In this document: piece after piece, positions 60,706-64,000 of the stretch
Numbering within the stretch: position 1 is the stretch's first letter
Layout of the letters: the number at the start of each line of letters is the position of its first letter
Source: Clostridiales bacterium
GTDB taxonomy: Bacteria; Bacillota; Clostridia; Christensenellales; Aristaeellaceae
Direction of reading: 5' to 3'
Assembly (NCBI GenBank): GCA_004556395.1
Contig: SFHK01000002.1
Coordinates: 1-64,000 of the forward strand
Length of the DNA stretch: 64,000 nucleotides
The notes under the pieces: model-generated
Told to the model about the DNA's origin: nothing
Database searches by the model: none
The model's input: only the letters and a program-made list of their open reading frames with translations
Translations under genes and position numbers: made by a program

Positions 60706-62162
60706 AATATCGCCGCCTTTTTGAGAATGTATTCGGGAATGCCGCGCACGGTGGTTTCATCCGTGTGCATGGGCGCGCGGCCGCGCAGGGACGCGAGCGC
60801 GTGGGGCACGGGCATATGAATGGCCGCCGAAAGCGCGTCCTGCATGTCGAACGCGCCGCCGCTTTCCGGCAGGCTCAGCGCGCGCAGGGCGCTCTGCGGG
60901 AACTTGAACGGAGAGGCCGTCGCCAGAGAGACGCACGGAACGCCGGGGTTTTCCTTCCGGTAGGCTTCCGCCGCCGCGAACGCAATGGCCGTGTGCGGGT
61001 CGGGCAGGTAGCCTGTTTCCCGGAACGCGCGTCCCATGACGGCCAGCGTGTCCTCGTCCGTGTAGGCGTAGGCGCGGAACACGTGCTGAATCCGCGAAAG
61101 CGCGGCTTCCGACACGCGATACGCGCCGTCCTCCGCAAGTCTTCGCATATATTCGCGCACAGGGCGGGAATTTCCTGCCTCGGCGTGAAACAAAAGCCGC
61201 TCCAGATTGCTGGAAACGAGAATGTCCATCGAAGGGGACAGCGTGCGCGAAAGCGTCCGCCGCGCGTCGTATACGCCGGTGACGAGGAAGTCCGTGAGTA
61301 CGCGGTTGGCGTTGGAAGCGCACACGAGATGCGCGACGGGCAGCCCCATTTCCTTCGCGTACAGACCGGCGAGAATGTCGCCGAAGTTGCCCGTGGGCAC
61401 GACGAACGTGACGGGCGTGCCGTTTGCAAGGCCGTGCTCGCGCACGAGGGCATGGTACGCCGCGTAATAGTACGCGATCTGGGGCGCAAGCCGGGCGATG
61501 TTGATGGAATTCGCACTGGAAAAGCGAATGCCCGCAGGCGGCGTGAGTCCGAGAAACGCCTGCTTCACGGTGCGCTGGCAGTCGTCGAAGTTGCCGTCTA
61601 CGGCGCAGGCGGCGACGTTGGCGCCGGGCATGGCAGTCATCTGCCGCCGCTGGATTTCGCTCACGCCGTCCCGGGGGTACAGAACCAGCGCCGCCGTGCC
61701 GGGCAGGTCGCGGAAGCCGTTCATCGCGGCCGAGCCCGTGTCGCCGGATGTGGCCGTCAGAATCAGCGCCGTATCCTGAACGCCGAGCGTCGCGCGCGAA
61801 AAGGCGAGCAGGGACGGCATGACCGAAAGCGCCATGTCCTTGAAGGCCGCGGTTTCGCCGTGAAACAGCTCCAATACATATCGGTCTCCCGCCTTCACGA
61901 GCGGACAGACGGCGAGCGTGTCAAAGTGCGCGGGATATGCGGCGCCGCACGCGGCCTGAAGATGCGCCTGCGAAACGCCCGGAAGGAAAAGCGCCAGAAT
62001 GCGGGCCGTCAGCGCGGCATAGGAAAGATCGCTCGTCTCGTCCGGCGAAAGCGCGGGCAGCGCCGCGGGCACATACAGGCCGCCGTCCGGCGCGATGCCG
62101 CGAAAGATTGCCTCATAGCCGCCGCAGCGCAGCCGGTCGTCGCGCGTGCTGGTCAGTTCCAT
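60693..62162 (-). CDS. thrC: Threonine synthase
   Basis: A 489-residue PLP enzyme converting phosphohomoserine to threonine. The PLP lysine is Lys108 in ELFHGETAAFKDMAL; TATSGDTGSAA is the phosphate-binding loop. First gene of the thrC-thrB-ACT operon, divergent from hom. Confidence 0.96.
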   Translation of the reverse strand: MELTSTRDDRLRCGGYEAIFRGIAPDGGLYVPAALPALSPDETSDLSYAALTARILALFLPGVSQAHLQAACGAAYPAHFDTLAVCPLVKAGDRYVLELFHGETAAFKDMALSVMPSLLAFSRATLGVQDTALILTATSGDTGSAAMNGFRDLPGTAALVLYPRDGVSEIQRRQMTAMPGANVAACAVDGNFDDCQRTVKQAFLGLTPPAGIRFSSANSINIARLAPQIAYYYAAYHALVREHGLANGTPVTFVVPTGNFGDILAGLYAKEMGLPVAHLVCASNANRVLTDFLVTGVYDARRTLSRTLSPSMDILVSSNLERLLFHAEAGNSRPVREYMRRLAEDGAYRVSEAALSRIQHVFRAYAYTDEDTLAVMGRAFRETGYLPDPHTAIAFAAAEAYRKENPGVPCVSLATASPFKFPQSALRALSLPESGGAFDMQDALSAAIHMPVPHALASLRGRAPMHTDETTVRGIPEYILKKAAILCKA

Positions 62163-62206
62163 AGCTCATCATCTCCAAATTTTCTGCTTGCTTTTTTCTG
62201 AATGAT

Positions 62207-62235
62207 ATGATACAATGTTCCTCATTCTGATACAA
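62207..62235 (-). promoter_or_regulatory. thrC operon promoter
   Basis: Minus-strand TTGTAT (62230-62235), 17 bp, TATCAT (62207-62212). TTGTATCA occurs twice in this region. The divergent hom promoter must lie in the same 120-bp gap; I could not fix it. Confidence 0.5.
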
Positions 62236-62282
62236 GTGTTTTTATATCACGGACATATTAAATTGCTGTTGCGGAGGTTTGT

Positions 62283-63428
62283 ATGAGGATTGCGCTTCTG
62301 GGCATGGGCACGGTCGGCGGCGGCGTGTACGAGCTGGCGGCGAAAAAGGGAATCGAAGTGGTGCGCGTGCTGGAGAGGGTCAGGCGAACGGAGAACGCCA
62401 CGACGGACATCGCCGACATCGCGGACGATCCGCGCATCGAGGCCGTGGCCGAGATGTTGGGCGGCGTGGAGCCGGCGCGGGAATACGCGCTTCGGTGCAT
62501 CCGCGCGGGCAAGCATTTTGTGACCGCGAACAAGCTTTTAATCAGCCGATGCGGAATCGAGCTCGCGCGGGAAGCGCAAAACGCCGGGGTGCGCCTTGTG
62601 TTTTCGGCGGCGTGCGGCGGCGGGATTCCGTTTCTGCCGTCCCTCGTGCGGGCGCGGGAAAGCGACCGGATTGTCCGCGCGGGCGGGATCCTGAACGGCA
62701 CCACCAACTATATCCTCGACCGCATGCAGCGCGAGGGCGTGGATTTCGCTTCCGCGCTGGCGGACGCGCAGGCGCTGGGATACGCCGAGCGCGATCCCTC
62801 CGGCGATATTGACGGCTGGGACACGGCGCGCAAGGTGACGCTGATTGCCGCCGTCGCGTTCGGCGCGCTTCCGTCGGAGGACGAAATGCCGGTCATGGGC
62901 ATCGGGAATATCCGAACGGAAGACGTTCAGGCGTTCAAAAGAAGGAACCTCGTGTGCCGCCTGATCGGCGAGACCGCGAAAACGGAAGCGGGCGTAACGG
63001 CCTGCGTGCGGCCGGTGCTGTTCCGGGTCTCCGACGCGGAGAGCGCCGTGCTCAGAAACGACAACCTGTGCTGGTATCAGGGCGAGCAGAGCGGGCTTTT
63101 CCGGCTGATGGGGCAGGGGGCGGGGCGGTATCCCACGGCGGCGAACGTGCTGGCCGACGTCCTGTCGCTGAACGCCGGTCTGCCGCCGATGCTGGAGGAA
63201 GGCCTGAAGCCCGCGGCGCTCACTCGTGCAGCGGCGGAGCCATACTATGTCAGAGTGCCGGGATACGCGGCGGAGACGCTCCGAACGCTGCTGACCGGCG
63301 TTTCAGAGGCGGGCGAATGGCGCATGGGTGAAACGGTTCCCATGGAGCCCGCGGAAATTCAAAAAATCATATCCGCTTTGCCGGGCGCGTTCTGCGCCGC
63401 GACCGTGCGGGAAGGAGGAAAATCATGA
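62283..63428 (+). CDS. hom: Homoserine dehydrogenase
   Basis: A 381-residue oxidoreductase. The NAD(P) fold GMGTVGGGVYEL is at 7-18, TANKLLISRCG and GGILNGTTNYILDRM follow, and the catalytic region is GYAERDPSGDIDGWDTARK. The C-terminal ACT domain is short (the usual Firmicutes enzyme is about 430), so feedback by threonine may be altered. The stop overlaps the asd start (ATGA). Confidence 0.95.
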   Translation: MRIALLGMGTVGGGVYELAAKKGIEVVRVLERVRRTENATTDIADIADDPRIEAVAEMLGGVEPAREYALRCIRAGKHFVTANKLLISRCGIELAREAQNAGVRLVFSAACGGGIPFLPSLVRARESDRIVRAGGILNGTTNYILDRMQREGVDFASALADAQALGYAERDPSGDIDGWDTARKVTLIAAVAFGALPSEDEMPVMGIGNIRTEDVQAFKRRNLVCRLIGETAKTEAGVTACVRPVLFRVSDAESAVLRNDNLCWYQGEQSGLFRLMGQGAGRYPTAANVLADVLSLNAGLPPMLEEGLKPAALTRAAAEPYYVRVPGYAAETLRTLLTGVSEAGEWRMGETVPMEPAEIQKIISALPGAFCAATVREGGKS

Positions 63429-64000
63429 AGGAATACAAAGTGGCGGTGCTGGGCGCGACCGGCGCGGTCGGGCAGGAAATGCTGAAGATTTTAGCTGAGC
63501 GGCGGTTTCCGGTTTCGCAGGTAAGGGCGCTGGCCAGCGCCCGCAGCGCGGGCAAGCGCGTATATTTCGCGGGCGAAACGCTGCCGATTGAGGAAGCGAC
63601 GGCCGAGTCGTTTAAGGGAATGGACATCGTGCTGGGCGCGGTGGGCGCGGGCGCGGCGCGCGCGTTCCGTCCGGCGATTGTGGACGCGGGCGCGGTGTTC
63701 GTCGACAACTCGTCGGCATTCCGCATGGATGAGGACGTGCCGCTGGTCGTTCCGGAGATCAACCCGGAGGACGCGCTGCGGCATCACGGCGTCATCGCGA
63801 ACCCGAACTGCTCCACGATCATCACCATGGTGGCGGTGAACGGCATTCAGCGCGTGTCGCCGATTGAAGCGATGGTCGCGAGCACGTATCAGGCGGTTTC
63901 CGGCGCGGGCCGGGAGGGCATCGACGAGCTGGAAGCGCAGATCGCCGCGGATGTGCAGGGCGCGGACGTGGAAACCCACATCTTCCCGTGCCGGATTCAC
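63425..64000 (+). CDS. asd: Aspartate-semialdehyde dehydrogenase (3' end outside window)
   Basis: The first 192 codons: VAVLGATGAVGQEML is the NADP fold, VDNSSAFRMDEDVPLVVPE the family stretch, and NPNCSTI holds catalytic Cys129; TYQAVSGAGREGI follows. It makes aspartate semialdehyde for threonine, lysine and methionine. The frame runs off the window end. ATG 63425 overlaps the hom stop. Confidence 0.96.
   Translation, partial: MKEYKVAVLGATGAVGQEMLKILAERRFPVSQVRALASARSAGKRVYFAGETLPIEEATAESFKGMDIVLGAVGAGAARAFRPAIVDAGAVFVDNSSAFRMDEDVPLVVPEINPEDALRHHGVIANPNCSTIITMVAVNGIQRVSPIEAMVASTYQAVSGAGREGIDELEAQIAADVQGADVETHIFPCRIH

Overview
The window looks like chromosome of a high-GC, spore-forming member of the Clostridia (Firmicutes/Bacillota). 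I infer this from a T-box leader on serS, ribosomal protein L27 with the N-terminal extension cut by Prp, a gerA-gerB-gerC germination operon, a SpoIVFA/SpoIVFB-like pair, a Bacillus-type PurR, a UPF0735 ACT-domain gene beside thrB/thrC, and strong sigma-A promoters (TTGACA-17-TATAAT). No tRNA, rRNA, prophage or CRISPR array was seen. Nothing in the sequence fixes the genus.

Layout. 1-2160: end of an unknown gene, a membrane-anchored hypothetical and an AlkZ-related gene whose 3' end has been tandemly duplicated. 2160-4090: a small odd segment between two exact 23-bp direct repeats, holding a decayed Rossmann-fold fragment and a frameshifted secreted cysteine-rich repeat protein. 4090-6731: T-box, serS and a HipA-like kinase. 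6842-16327 (minus): the rod/cell-wall cluster maf-mreB-mreC-mreD-pbp2-minD-rodA, then spoIVFA/spoIVFB-like genes. 16490-17565: L21 leader-rplU-prp-rpmA. 17644-22127: OGG1-like glycosylase, DUF554, QueG-like, two TIM-barrel epimerase-like genes and a CrtO-like acyltransferase. 22131-23050: smpB and tmRNA.

23100-36480 is the accessory part. It holds a frameshifted TetR gene beside a truncated oleate hydratase, a cupin gene with a G10 tract, a frameshifted DUF4097 gene, a LysR regulator with a short UvrA paralogue, a flavodoxin-family gene split by a MITE-like element, a TetR-DUF3795-microprotein operon, an ATC-hydrolase-like operon, and a five-gene metal operon (P1B-type ATPase plus proteins with degenerate HMA domains) that may be a ferrosome-like locus. 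Three of these operons share one leader layout: TTGATT/TTGACA, TAARAT, a hairpin, then the palindrome GTTAGNNNNNNCTAAC. This shared regulon, with the ATPase operon at its centre, is my main candidate for an undescribed system.

36547-45436: an SNF2-family helicase, a small membrane protein, RNase P RNA, an MFS transporter, a lipoprotein with murC, purR and pth. 45451-52936: mfd, a YgiQ-type radical SAM gene with an RGG-like repeat tail, and an ASKHA/2Fe-2S (RACo-like) gene. 53064-59323: TetR, cell-wall amidase, lipid kinase and the germination operon. 59378-64000: the threonine branch, with ACT-thrB-thrC on the minus strand divergent from hom-asd on the plus strand; asd runs off the end.
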